From NCBI RefSeq assembly GCF_000208745.1, contig NC_030851.1, positions 36,353,442-36,417,441 on the forward strand: a stretch of DNA of 64,000 nt. Reading direction: 5' to 3'. Both the position numbers and the translations under genes were made by a program. The DNA is from Theobroma cacao. Taxonomy: Eukaryota; Streptophyta; Magnoliopsida; Malvales; Malvaceae. The stretch's first letter is position 1, and the number at the start of each line of letters is the position of its first letter. Positions 1-12,239 of the stretch are shown in pieces. The notes below the pieces were generated by a model. It was given only the letters and a program-made list of their open reading frames with translations, had not been told where the DNA came from and made no database searches.

Positions 1-233
1 CCTCTTCATTTCCTGGGGAAAACATCATCACAGTTTAAACTTTTATATAACATGCATCAAAGAGAGAACATTTATGCACTGCGGATCTATATCTACATCC
101 TAACCAATTTATCAGAAAAAATAGCACTCATTCAGCTATATCACAAATACCTATAATTTTCCATGTGACTACCAATTTCTCCATTTAAATTCGACTATCC
201 TCAAGGACTACACTAACTTCAGAAATGACAAGC
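1..233 (-). other. Probable 3' UTR / downstream flank of the UEV1 gene
   Basis: This stretch follows the UEV1 stop codon (TAA at 236-234) on the minus strand and holds no open frame of note. It is AT-rich and probably contains the 3' UTR and polyadenylation region, but I cannot place the cleavage site. Confidence 0.5.
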
Positions 234-3200
234 TTAAGAAGCTGACTTGGATACAAAAAGATTAAGGATATGGCAAGAAATCAGAAGATTGAACAGACCT
301 TCAGGAGGCTGGGCAAGCTTCCTGTTCTGTGGAGACATCATTTCTTTCTTCAGTTGAGTCAATATATCCTCCATTGTATACTCCCTTTGCCAATTAGCAA
401 GCATGGGGAAAAGGCTGGGTTCAACCTGGCAGTTTAGCGGCTATAAGTATCATATCATAGCATAAAAGGTCCCAAGAACAACATCACTTACCACTCCAGT
501 TTCCTGATTGACACAGGTCATATTTATCCGGGTCTGAAACCTCACACTTGGTGGATTATCTGGATAATCCTTGCCACAGAACAATTTCAACTGGTAGATG
601 CGTCCTTCATGAACAGTCTGACATGCATCAAGAGTAAGCAAGATATTAACTCCTTTTCATTTTAAGAAATGATTAAATATAGAAGAAAATATTATTATTA
701 CTTACTGTTTTGCAAATGACGGTAACTATAGTGCAATTCATACTAGAATTACTTTAACCAGAAGTCCTAAACTAACTTAAGTGATGAAAATTCAGACACA
801 ATGGTTTTGGAGTTGTATGCATGTTTCATCTTGGAATTTCAAATCCTTTAACCTCTGAGTTGTGCTTTGTATTTCAAGTTTAAGCTTAAGCTAAACATTG
901 AGCTATAGGAAGGTGATGCAAGAGTCAGCACTTGTAGTAGTGCTCCCGATGACCAGCAACCCTGAAGATTTGGCACCAATTGGCAGACTAACACCTGCTG
1001 TAAAAGAGCCGGTCTCACAAAAATGGGCTTGTGAGGCTAATTTTAGGGATGATTGGCTATATCTTACCTTGAGTACTTGGTGTTTTAAATCATGTTTATG
1101 ACTATCTGAGCTGGCCTCATTTTAGACTTTTAAATCTTGTGGCGATATTTGTCCTTAATGTACCTAAATTCTTTTTCTTTTTTTTTTCACTGCAGCAATC
1201 TAGCATACTTTTAGCCATTAACCTAGAATGTACAACATTGTAATATTATATTTGTACATAACTATTAAACCCACTAGAGCAGAGATCAACCCTACAGGGC
1301 AGCCAGCTCACCAGGTCACTAGCCAGATCAAAAATCAATCAATTAGGTCTCTTGACAACAATTAGAAATTAATTAATATAATTATGTCATTTAAATAGCA
1401 ATATAATTAACATTGTGCAACCAGTGATTCTAAGAGTCACATTGGTCATATCTAATGACAATTTGCAAACACTGACCCACATGCCAGTATAGATTCAATA
1501 AATTTAATTTTATTTATTTTAAATACTCTGAGAAATTCAAACACATGGGCATGAAACTTCATCAAAGTTGCATTTGGTGTACACAATTAAGGATGGAACA
1601 GGTAAAAAGATAACGAGCAAATTGTCTTTATATCATCTTACTTCAGTTCATCAGTAACCAGTATGCTCTCATTATGTTTTATGTAGTCTTATCCATGTAT
1701 GATGATCGAATTCTTTTCCGCTCCATAAGGTTGTGTAATGTAGGACCTTAATTCAAACACATGGGCATGAAACTTCATCAAAGTTGCATTTGGTCTATAA
1801 AATCATGGATGGAACAGGTGACAAGATAAAAAGTAAATTGTCATCATATCATCTTACTTCTCAGTGCATTAATAACCATTATGCTCTCATTATGTTTTAT
1901 GTAGTCTTATCCATGTATGATGATTCAATTCTTTTCCTCTCCATAAGATTGTGTATTGTAGGATAACTAATCAAAGTATCCCATCCTTCTATAAAAACCT
2001 ATCGAACTATAGCATTGAACAAAAGGTCAATTCTCTCTAATCCTTATCCTATGCACCAAATAAGCCCTAAAAGAATTGAAACTACTAACAATTGGAACAG
2101 TTTTATGAATAAGCAGGTAACATAATCATGCATTCAGACTTCAAAAAGAAAGGGGATAATAATGATGACATGTTTGGGTTTCCATTCATGAATTAAATTC
2201 ATATGCACCCCCTGCTTCCCCAAGTAGTAATTGGTGGTCAATTACCAAGGACAGAGTAAGACATTCTCAAAGTTAATAACAAGACAGAGCCTTTTAATTT
2301 CAGTTAAAAGCTTTGACGCTGCTAAATAGAAACAGTTAATTACTTTGTTCATAAGCTGAGAAAATAATTGACATGTAATGAATGTAAAAGCTGTAGCAAA
2401 AATGAGTTGCAAGAAGGATAATGATCACCAAGCTTGTATCTTAATACTTCTACGTGACACAATTCTACGGAGGCTCAATTGGTTTGCAGGTAATAGGCGT
2501 ATTCATGACAAGAACACTTAAAAGAAAGTAGGTAAGTTTTGTGATAAAATGGGACAATCATTGAGTTTGGACAGTCCAAACTCATTAGGCAACTTACAAA
2601 GAAGTACTTACATTTCTTGCTTTTTTTTAAATCTTAAATGTTAAAAGTACAACTCTCTTCTGGCACATTTAAATAAGCTACAGTTTCCACCTTAGTTAAA
2701 ATTGAAATGTGTCAGTAACTGCATCCTAAGGCCAAAAGAATAATATAACTTCAATTCCCACCACAGTTGTCTAGGTTGTAAGCATAAAGTGCATTCTTTC
2801 TATCCTAGCTACAGCCTAACTTACTTCAACCATAACCTTTTTCATGCTACCCATATCCAACAGAAAAATTAGATAAAGGATTGTTCCAGTTGTCATTAAT
2901 AATTAGTCAATCATGTGGACTGTCTCAATGATTACCACTAACTTTTGAAGATGAGCTTAGTTAAAACTAGATGTCAACTTTGAAGTTCAGTTTAGACCCA
3001 TCATTGTACTTATGCACACCATTCAGAGTCAAATAGGCACCAACTACTGAAAGAGCACAACAGAGAGAGAGAGACAGAAAGACAGAGAGACAGAGAGAGA
3101 GAGGCTCACATTTGGCGGACCGATTATAGTCCCAGTCCATGATTGCATGAATATATCATCAGCATCATCCATTCCATAGCTGACGGTTCCATCTCCAATT

Positions 3201-5902
3201 CCCTTTTCACCTCTCTCAAGCTCTTCTAGCAATCTGAAATTCCTGGGCACTGCAAAGACCACAAGTTTTCGTCCCAAGGTCAGAATTGTAACAATGTCAC
3301 TCATGGAATTTGCATTAAGTGCATCTTTGTTAAACACAGTTCACAAAATATAAAAAACAAAACTTTGGTCAAGAGCAAAAGCCAAAATTTAAGAGTAAAT
3401 AGAAATGTTTGCACATTCTGTCAAATAATGGAAATTAGACAAGGCAAAACCCAGAAATAACTGAAATGACCATGACAGTATAAAAATATCATTTTCCACA
3501 AGTTCCACTCATTAAGTTCATCATTAACAAGGTTTAATCCTAATCATGAATGAGCACAACAAACCACATGTAGAAACAAAACGACTAGCTTCCATTAATA
3601 GATACGTTTGGCTTCAATATTTGGAGACCTACGTGGCAATCTCATTTCTCAATCAGTGACAAACTGTTCTACCATGAAGTCTGCAGTTGAAGGAATAATC
3701 CACACAACTCTCAAGTTGGTTTCCCAATGGAGATAGTACCCAAAGCCTTCCTGGATCAAATGCCAAGAAAAGTTCATGCCAAAACCGTTGATCCTCAATA
3801 TCCAAAGGTATGCCATGAGATGGTTGAGCTTAAAAGAAAGACTTGATTTGAGAGCCATAGAAGCAAAAAGTAGCCAAGGAAGTCTCCTTGATTTCACTGA
3901 CTAGACCTAGTCTTCCAAGTCCAAGGAAAGCTTAAACAAACAACTCATATATATTCACTAAGCTCCAGCAGCTCTAATGTTACATTCAAAATCTTTCAAC
4001 AGTCATTTTCATCAAGCATTGCACTCACCAAAATCACAGAAAAATCAATTCATCTGGTGAAGCTTAACAGTATTTCCCACATGGTGACCAAAATCATAAT
4101 GCTTTCCACTTACCTTCTTTTTGAATCTGCATACATGCTTGCATGTAAATCTTGGGTCTTAAGACATCAAAAGCTGAGCCAAGCAAGAAATTTACAGGAT
4201 TCCCAGATCTCAAAACAGTCATCTATCCTAATACTAACCTGACAACATTGACCAATCTCAATTGTCACAGCTGCTCTCTATGAAACCCACTGTTACCGAA
4301 GTTGGAGCCTCATGGAAGGAGCTTGGCTCGTTTGATTGGGACTATCACATGCGCTCATTTTCTTTTGTTCATACACTGTATACTTAGCCAACCAAACTGC
4401 TTGGCTTGTCTGATTGGCATCCTGATATCTGCTCATTTTTTTTGTTCAACCATTGTACCAAGATATCCTCTACCAATTAAGAGGCAGTTAACAGCCACTC
4501 CTGAAATATACAACCACCCATCATCAACACAAACCAGACATAAGGAAATCACTGATCAGGAAAAGTTGCATCAAAGAGATCTGCTCTTTTTTATTTTGTG
4601 TTGTCTTTTTGTCTCAATTATCCATCACAAGCTCACCAAGAGAGGTTCTTCAAACCTCTGAAGCTCAGCAGTCATGACATGAACATTCATGTGATGATTC
4701 TAAAGCGATCAACCATTTTTCAGGGCCAACAGAGGATATTATAGCCAATCCTACAGATCACAATCTTCTTTCAGCTTTAACCAAAATCACCACCATTCTT
4801 TTACAAGCTGAATTCCAGACCTCTACTTTGAATGATGGAAAGGTACTACTCAGTTAAGAGGGCTAGCACCACGTCAAGGATATTTGTCACATATTGCGTC
4901 CAATAACAAGAGTATTGTAAGTTAATCTCAAACAATTTCCTCAGAAGCGGATCAATCATCTTGACGCATGAGACAATTAAAAGAAAAGTAACTTGGGAGC
5001 TAGCATAGTCAATGGATCATAGTCAAAATGTCAACTTCAGAAAAATTTCATGCATTACATATAGTTGTCATATGCTACAAGCTGTGGGCATGCAAAAGAA
5101 AGCGATGATACCTTGTTAAAGATTATTGCTTCTTCATTTAACATGCACTGAATTAACATCAAAATTCATTATTTGAAACACGGTACAATCAACAAATGTT
5201 GCAAGATCTAGTTAGTTACAACAGAATGGAATGGCTCTTGTACAGCTAGAATTATAAATAACTTAAACTCAGAAGACTACTTCAGAAGAGGAAATCAAAA
5301 ACGAAAATGGGAATTAACAAAGAACAAAACTATTCTAATCCACATTCAAGCAAGATTTTATTAATTCCAAATCAAAGACCAAACAGAACTAACAAAAAGC
5401 TTAAAAAATTGAGACACTGACTTTGCTCATTCCAATTTCCTTCAATTTATTCCTACAATATCTAATTCTTTCCGGACAAAAGGCTACAAACTCATAACCA
5501 TTCACATTTCTAATATTTAAGCCCCATCCAACACCTGCAATAAAACCCACAAAAACAATAAGAATCTTATAAAAATTCTCACTACTAACGCCTCTGAAAT
5601 ATTCACCTTGAATATCAATCCATACACAACAAATTCCATTCTCAGGCATTTGAAAACAGGAACTTTAAACTAAACAAAGAACACCAAATATCAAAGCTAT
5701 AACTCTAATTTTCCACCAAATCCAACCAAGCACGAGAAAAAAAAAACCAGAAGCAAAATTCCCTTTCAAAGTTCCACCAACAACGAAACAATAAAAAATT
5801 TCACTGGTAACTAAAAAAGGGAAATTCGAAAAACAAATGAGAGAAATCTTGGGTTTTGAAAATCGAAAACTTACCAACAACCCTTGATCCTTCTGAACCC
5901 AT
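234..5902 (-). CDS. UEV1: UEV1/MMS2-type ubiquitin-conjugating enzyme variant, 4 exons
   Basis: Exons on the minus strand are 5902-5875, 3249-3110, 617-492 and 425-234. They join in frame to 161 residues, and all introns are GT..AG. The product starts [20 protein letters not shown]. It carries the UEV core with [44 protein letters not shown] and [19 protein letters not shown]. The catalytic Cys region of active E2 enzymes is replaced by the UEV-type segment, as expected for an inactive E2 variant. From family knowledge, UEV1/MMS2 proteins pair with UBC13 to build Lys63-linked ubiquitin chains used in DNA-damage tolerance and signalling. After the conserved PPEG the frame adds 19 residues before TAA. 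Plant paralogs differ in tail length, so this end may be real or a spliced variant. Introns are about 2.6 kb, 2.5 kb and 66 bp. Confidence 0.93.
1534..1965. repeat. Tandem duplication, two units of about 215 bp
   Basis: The segment beginning ATTCAAACACATGGGCATGA near 1534 recurs near 1751. The two units run in parallel through TATGCTCTCATTATGTTTTA and end in TTGTGTAATGTAGGA / TTGTGTATTGTAGGA. They differ by scattered substitutions and short indels, so the duplication is not recent. It lies wholly inside intron 2 of the UEV1 gene. I see no coding content. Confidence 0.9.
3061..3103. repeat. (GA)n/(CT)n simple repeat next to UEV1 exon 2 donor
   Basis: The plus strand shows GAGA runs broken by CAGA units. 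On the transcribed strand this is a CT-rich tract starting a few bases inside intron 2, immediately after the exon 2 donor site. Confidence 0.85.
3250..5874 (-). other. UEV1 intron 1
   Basis: This is a long first intron between the 28-nt first coding exon and exon 2. The donor is GTAAG at 5874 and the acceptor TTTGCAG ends at 3250. The open frames inside it (for example a plus-strand one at 4302-4661) have no recognisable domain and look like chance. Confidence 0.8.
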
Positions 5903-7182
5903 TACTTCTTTTGATCGTTTCAATTCAAAGGAAAAAAAAAAGACGGTTAGGGTTTTCTCTGATTCAAAACAGACAACCCAATAAATAACAAATTAAGGAG
6001 AAAAATAAAAAGAAGAGAAAGTTCTAGAGAGAGAGGAATTGTGAAAAAGACTTCGGAGTCCAACAACCACCGTTCACAACTCTCAATGGTCCACTACGTA
6101 GATGTACGAAGGGAGGATAAAAAGGAGGAGAAAGTGGGAAATTATTGCCTGCAGAAACCCTATGACTCTTTTCTTTGCATCTTTACATTTAATCCTATCA
6201 ATTTTTTATATCTCAAAAAAAAAAAAAACATTTAAGTCCTTTGTTTTAACTTTTATAATAATTTTATGATTTTTACGTAAATTCATCAATTAAATCGATA
6301 TCATTTGACTTGTGATTGCAAATTTAGCCATTAACTTCATGTATTAATATAAATCATTATCGTTTTATATTTCTTACTGTCTGTGTTTCTTTTTTTCAAA
6401 TCTTCATTTGGAATATATGATGGTATACATTATTATTATAACTTTTTAAGTGAGAAAATATTTTTTTATTTTTATAATAATTATTTATTATATTCATATT
6501 TTGTATGTCAAATATGGTGGTCAAGGACTCAAGGGTAGGGTTGTCGACGGATAAAGTACTTGCTAATTTTTAGGTAGTCGAATTCAAACCTTATTAATAG
6601 CAAACGAGTTTTGCAATGAGCATTGACTAGAAGGTTCAAAATCGGGAATGACTAAGAAAAGAGAAAAAAAGAGTGATTACGAGAAAAAAAGAAGAAAAAG
6701 CGGTTAAGAGAAGAAAAGAAAAAAAGAAAGAAAGAGGGGCTAGGGTTTGCATATTAATTATATTAATATTATTAAATTATAAATAATCGAGTATCAACAT
6801 AATTGAGTATTGAGTACCTAAAGGGTAGTACTCGAACCTGATACGGATAGTGAAATTAGTACCTAAATCCGTCCCAAATTGAATTACAAGGTACCTTAAC
6901 CTTATATAACCGAATCGGGTACTTGTGGGTACGCTATAATAAGGTACCCATTGCCATCCTTGCCTAAGGGCAAAGCTAGAGGGGCTGTAAGGACCTTGCC
7001 TCTTTTTACTTTTGAAATACTTGGTTGTATAAAGGGTTTTTTTAATGAAAAATGGGGAAATTTTGAATTTAGACCCCAAAAATTTTATAACTTTTATATA
7101 TAACTTTGTTATTTTATATGATAAATTTTGTAATTTATTAATAATAATTTTGTTCTAAACTTAATTATAATTAAATTTTTTT
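5903..7182. other. UEV1 upstream region, no gene seen
   Basis: The first part (about 5903-6050) is probably the UEV1 5' UTR and promoter. I do not see a clear TATA box. Around 6650-6735 is a purine-rich run (GAAAAAAAGA-type), and about 6780-6960 resembles an unidentified repeat with many GGTAC words. No gene is supported. Confidence 0.5.
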
Positions 7183-7691
7183 GGCATAATGCTCAAATAA
7201 GCTCCTAAACTATTAAAGAAAATTCAAATAAGTCCTTATTCTTTTATTGCGTTCAATCAAGACACTGTACTTTTATTTTTAATCAAATAAGCCTTTATGA
7301 TTAATGATTGACTAATTGTCATTAGTCAAAATATTACTTATAATTTTATATCCATATAGCACTGACATGACATTGATATGGAAGGAAAATAATACCACAT
7401 GATCATGTTATTATGTTAAATTAATATGTCATGTCATCATCAATTATAATATGTCAGTATGTCATATCATCAATTATAATCTATTAGCATACCACGTCAG
7501 CGCATGCGACATAAAATGACAAATGATATTTTGACTAAATCAATAATTAGTCATAAGATATTTGACTCAAAATAAAAGTACAAGATTTATTTAGCTCAAA
7601 ATAAAAATATAATAGCTTGATTGAACGTAATAAAAGTTTAAAGGCTTATGAATTTTCTTGAATAGTTTAAGAGCTTTTTAGATATTATGTC
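7183..7691. mobile_element. Foldback/MITE-like element with long terminal inverted repeats
   Basis: The left arm (from 7183, GGCATAATGCTCAAATAAGC) and the reverse complement of the right arm (ending 7691, GACATAATATCTAAAAAGC) match imperfectly for about 160 bp. They share blocks such as TAAACTATT.AAGAAAATTC and TTTTATT.CGTTCAATCAAG. The central 200 bp repeats a CATCAATTATAAT word. There is no coding capacity. The long arms suggest a non-autonomous Mutator-like or foldback element, but no clear target duplication is visible, so the superfamily is open. Confidence 0.8.
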
Positions 7692-9839
7692 TTCAAGCCA
7701 ACATGCCATAGGTAGTCTTTAGTCAATTATCTTAAGACTCCCAATGGCATAAAAGGATTGGCTTGAGCATAAACCTGTACAATTGCCAATATTCAACCAT
7801 ACCAAAAGGAATTGGTGGCTCTTACAAGAGAACTATATATACAACAAAAACTCGTCAAGAATACCCCTCATTAAATCTCTAGGTATGAACCTAAAGTCAC
7901 ATCAATCAGTTTGATGAAAACTTTTCTAAGCACAACAAAAGAGATCTTACTAATGATTAACTTACTAAAATAACCAATGCCACAAAAAATAGGCACAAGG
8001 CTCATGCAAATCAACAGAAACTTGCTACAAGGACTCCTCTTAGGATGTAGAGATCTAAAAAAGGATCCATTCTCTGTTGAAAAACCTTAAGGGGTGTCAC
8101 TCACCAAAGGAACTTTAGTAACCCACGAGCTAAACCGGTAACATTAACATTGCTTGGTCTTATAACTCATATACCCAACCAAAAGCTCGAAAAGGTGAGT
8201 CATCAAGGGTTCAAAGATATCAGAAGTAATAGCTCTTTAAAATCATGACTTGTCAAGCTATCCAAAAGATGTGTCCGTCATACCAATGATTTGCTAATGT
8301 TCCTTTTTCCATCATGTCCTCTTGCAAGAGACATTCGTGCAGTGAGCCTTTCCTTAATCATGCCTCTAGAATAGTGGACACAACTCTGCCATGGAAACCC
8401 ATCCGTTCTAAAAGACAATGGGTAGAAATCTCGTGACCCTTTTTTAGCCATACCTCAAAAGAAAATTAGCATTGCAATGCCTAAGCCGTATCATTTGGAA
8501 ACTTATCTCCATCATCACAAAATCCTACAAGCATCCCAGCCTTCAGACTCACAGATGATGATCAGATGAACCAGCTAAGAATCAACAAGAAAGCCACAAT
8601 TTCACTAAATTAAAGAACCGAGTCATTCCACATCTACGTCCTCCTCTAAGTTTCAATGTGATCTCAAAAGATAATCTCTCCATACTCTTACCTTTTCTGA
8701 CCTAACCCACCTTTGCCTCTAGTACCTTGCTTTTTCACCCCCTCTTGCAAAAGATTCCAGATAGACTCCTTTACTTCAATCACTCCTCATAAACTGACCT
8801 TACACTCAAAGACCCAAAAATCTTTTAACTCAAAACCAATCACCTTTTAACCCTTCTCCACTATGAGCTTTACTTTTCCATTTTAGATTTTGGCTACCCT
8901 CCCTTTCTTTCTCTTACCCCTCCAACTCAACCCCCCAGTCATCAATCTCCTTACCCAAAATTCAAATTGAGTCGAACCCTCCCCTCCCCCCCCCCNATAG
9001 AAACTATTAGTAAATTCGCCTACCTATTTTCCTTTTTTCTTTTTCTTTTCTTTTATTTCCTCTATACTTTTTTTCTTTTTCTTTTTTGTTTTGTTTTTCA
9101 AAATTAAATCTTAATAAACCATTCTACACTCCTTGGTTACCTATTCCTATCTCTTAATTATTTCAATTACCTTTACCATTGTTGTACATTATTCTCTCAC
9201 TATTTGATTCATCTTTTTTTTTCTCTCTTGTCACCCCTCCTACAATCCCCACTTTAATTGACTCGCACCTAAATTCCCATCACCCTCAACTTTTTTCTAA
9301 AAAATTCCTCAAAGAATCAATTTTTTTGCCACTCCTTTGAAAAGCCTTTTCCAATCACTTTACACTCATATCCCATGTGCAATTCTATATCCTTCAACTA
9401 GAGAATTTATCATAAAAAAAAAAGATTGATCACTCATATCTTAATCTCCTTTTTCCTCTTTATTTACCTAACCCATTCTCTAATTTGATCCTTATCCCCC
9501 TCTTTTAAATCCAAACAAAACACCTACTGGATCATAGGATCTTTTTTTCTTCTTTTTTCCTTCTTTTCTTTCTTTTTTTCTCCCCCAAATTACTTATTTA
9601 CCTTTGGATGTTTCACTTGATCGTGCAACCCATTGAAAACTTGCACTACATCATGAAGGCAAATAACCTACTGCCAAAGTCAGAGAAAAAATCACATACA
9701 CCCCTGTACAAAAACAATTTAGTCAATCCATAAACACTTAGAAAAAAAAAACACATATAGAGATTATTCACAAGTAATTTAATCAGCCTTGACTTATAGC
9801 CTTTTACTTTTTTTTCCTTTACTCACTTTTCTCTAATCT
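7692..9839. other. Unassigned repeat-like region with strong pyrimidine bias
   Basis: No convincing gene. From about 8700 to 9600 the plus strand is heavily C/T rich, with poly-T and poly-C runs and one ambiguous base at 8996. All minus-strand frames are full of stops. It could be decayed transposon sequence related to the LINE remnant on its right, but I could not recognise any domain. Confidence 0.4.
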
Positions 9840-10390
9840 AGTTCTATCAGCAAGGCTTCTACCCTGTTCTTCCCTACTTTTGCCAATTCATCTGCTAACT
9901 TATTTTCTGAACTAAAGATTTGTCTAATTTTCTAGTTACCTATTTTCTTTTTCTCTCTTTCAATTATATTCGCCTCAACTTTCATGGTGCACTTTTCGGT
10001 TTTAACACCCAATTTACTACATTTGTAGAATCACTCTCTATCTCTAGGATGTGAGTTCCTTTCCATTTAGAGACCCAAAAAATATTGATGCTTCCATTAT
10101 GGCTAACAGTTCCACTATATTTGGAGTGTTCACCCATATGGACTTAAAGAACATGATTTTTACAATCTCAATATTGTTCCTAAGGACTCCTCCTATGGCT
10201 GCTTGTCTTGGATTTCCTTGGACTAAACCATTCACATTAAACTTTAGATTACCTTTTCCTAGACATTTTCACACTGCATCATTCTTTTTTTCTCTTTTTC
10301 TTTTTTATTTAGGCCTACATCTGGGCATCTTATCATTTCATTGACTTTACCATTCTCCTAGGGCCATTTTGTTTTTGCCCACCATGTCAA
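9840..10390 (-). pseudogene. Decayed LINE (non-LTR retrotransposon) C-terminal RNase H domain
   Basis: On the minus strand three frames together show a plant LINE-type RNase H. A stretch near 10235-10044 includes NGLVQGNPRQAAIGGVLRNN and NIVELLAIMEA. After a frameshift comes THILEIESDSTNVVNWV, and near 9900-9845 LADELAKVGKNRVEAL. The order and spacing fit the type-1 RNase H found at the C terminus of plant LINE ORF2. Upstream (10386-10360) a tryptophan-rich WWAKTKWP segment also fits LINE ORF2. Several stops and frame changes show it is dead. It ends abruptly next to the copia LTR starting at 10392, which suggests the copia inserted into it. Confidence 0.75.
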
Positions 10391-10391
10391 T

Positions 10392-11691
10392 TGTTAGTGC
10401 AATAAGGTTGATGTGAATAATTCCAAGAGGGGGTGGATTGGAGTGTTTTTGAAATTTTGAAAATTCCTTTTCAATTTTGAGAAAATAAGGTTTTCTTAAG
10501 CCAAATTTCCAATTTAAAAATGAGGAAGACAATTGGATTTTTGTAAAATAAGTGAAGTTGGAAATATAAATGAAATTGAAAGAGTAGGGAAGGAAGAAAG
10601 ATCAACACAACAATTTTTATAGAGGTTCGGCTTCCCTACTTATGTCTTCTCCTTTAGATTCACTAAAGAGTTTAAAATCCATTATTGAAATAAAGTTTAA
10701 TACAATGCTTTTCATGAATCAAGCACAACGTTTCAATGCAATGCCTTTTTATAATTAAAGCATAACCATTCTACTTTTTATCTTGGTTAACGCATAACTA
10801 CTTAATTTCTACCTTTTCAATTAGTTAAGGTATAACCACTCAAGTGAAGACAATAAGAAATGAAAGTGTAGCTAGGACGCCTTTCAAGGCTACATAGCAA
10901 GTTAAGTACAATATTTGGTGAGAAGGAAGATAAACAATAAAGGCTCTCTAAATGGAACAATAGAAGACTTAAATGTAAGAAGAGAAGTACAAAGAGTAAT
11001 GAATGATTTAAGATGAATTCTTCTCTTAGAGTTGTGTTTCAAAGTCTTCCAACCTTTATAAATGCTATGTGAGCTTGTATTTATAGTTTCTGAAGCTTCA
11101 AAGGTAGTTGGTAGTGCATTAATGTGAAAATAGTCGTTTTCTCTTCATTTTAAGCTCCAATGGTCATATTGTATCGATGCATGTGTGAGTGTATTGATAT
11201 ATTGCCTCTTTTATTTTTGAATTCTCACTATAATGTATTAATACAATCTAGCATGTATCAATAATTTTGAACTTAGCTACAAAGGCTTGATGATTTTGTT
11301 GGAAATGTATTGATAAATTTGCTAATTTATCAAAGCTTTTGAAGCAATAAGTATTCTGTTGAAAATGAATCAATACATTTGAGAAATGTATTGATACTTT
11401 TAAGGGAGTAAGCATTCTATTACATTTCTATCGATACATTTGAGAATGTATTGATAGATTTTAATTTCTATTGATACTTGTCCAAATGTATTAATTCATG
11501 AAGAACATGGATAAATAGATTTGGACTAGAATGCATTTTTCAAAGTCCTTTTTCACTGTTTCCATCTTCAAACTCATTTGAAAGTGTTAGGGGATATCTA
11601 AACTTGATATTCGAAGACTTCAACAAAATTTTGATCATTTTTGTTTGTCATTTCAAAACATGGGATCAATTTGAAAGTTATGAAGTTAACA
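10392..11691 (-). repeat. 3' LTR of the old Sirevirus-like Ty1/copia element
   Basis: Read on the minus strand, the LTR begins TGTTAACTTC at 11691, right after a purine tract, and ends GCACTAACA at 10392, giving a TGTTA...TAACA pair. It is about 1.3 kb and rich in ATGTATTGATA-type words. The second LTR is not in the window because the element is truncated by a later Ogre insertion. Confidence 0.65.
11160..11520. repeat. Cluster of degenerate ATGTATCGATACAT-like palindromes in the copia LTR
   Basis: Words such as TGTATCGATGCATG, GTATTGATATATTG, AATGTATTAATACA, ATGTATTGATACTT and TCTATCGATACATT recur about every 30-40 bp. They are all variants of a self-complementary core. The region lies in the LTR of the minus-strand copia element. 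Confidence 0.7.
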
Positions 11692-11705
11692 ATTTCCTTT
11701 TTTTT
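11692..11705 (-). other. Polypurine tract of the old copia element
   Basis: The minus strand reads AAAAAAAAGGAAAT directly before the LTR TGTTAAC. This matches the position and form of the A-rich then G-rich priming tract of plant Ty1/copia elements. Confidence 0.6.
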
Positions 11706-12239
11706 AATATGACAAAACAATGAGCAAAATTTTGTTCAAACTTTTGGAAACAAACTTTCTTGACTTTTAAAGATCTAAAAGTTGTATGGAATTTTAAATC
11801 CTCCCCATTAATCAATGCTCCCCTCATTTTTAAGACTATTTTAAGAATTCTAATTTTGAAAACGATTTAGTCATTTTTGACAAAAGTGTAATGTAAAATT
11901 TGCTTGTTAACCTCGTTTTCCCCTTTTTTGTTATATAAAAAAGAAAGTGGGTGCGTAAAAGGAAAAAAAGAGGTCGAATGTGAAAGTGAAAGTAGCGAAA
12001 AGAAAAAAAATGGTAAGATAATGTTAAGAAAAATGTCGAAATTGCAATCCACAGAAATAACGTAGACAATAATAAGAAAAATATGATCATTAACATAAAT
12101 AAGTTGTCTAAGAGCAAAATGTTTCAACAAAATCTGAGATAACCCAAAATAGATCACAATGACCATCCAAGATAATGCAGAATGCATCATAAAAGTTTAA
12201 GGTGACAACATTACAAATGTAGAAGCAAAATGAAAATGA

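Larger units (their letters stand above)
618..3109 (-). other. UEV1 intron 2
   Basis: The donor GTGAG follows exon 2 at 3109 and the acceptor is at 619-618. The intron holds a local tandem duplication and a purine/pyrimidine simple repeat (listed separately). The small ORFs in it show no recognisable domain. Confidence 0.85.

Noticed and set aside
4302..4661. Plus-strand open frame of 119 codons in UEV1 intron 1
   Set aside because: No recognisable domain, antisense to a well-supported gene, low-complexity Ser/His-rich translation; probably chance.
8060..8560. Possible LINE ORF1 or other coding remnant on the minus strand
   Set aside because: Faint look of protein in several frames but no motif I could name and many stops; left unassigned.
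10051..10344. Plus-strand open frame of 97 codons
   Set aside because: It is the antisense of the LINE RNase H remnant on the minus strand.
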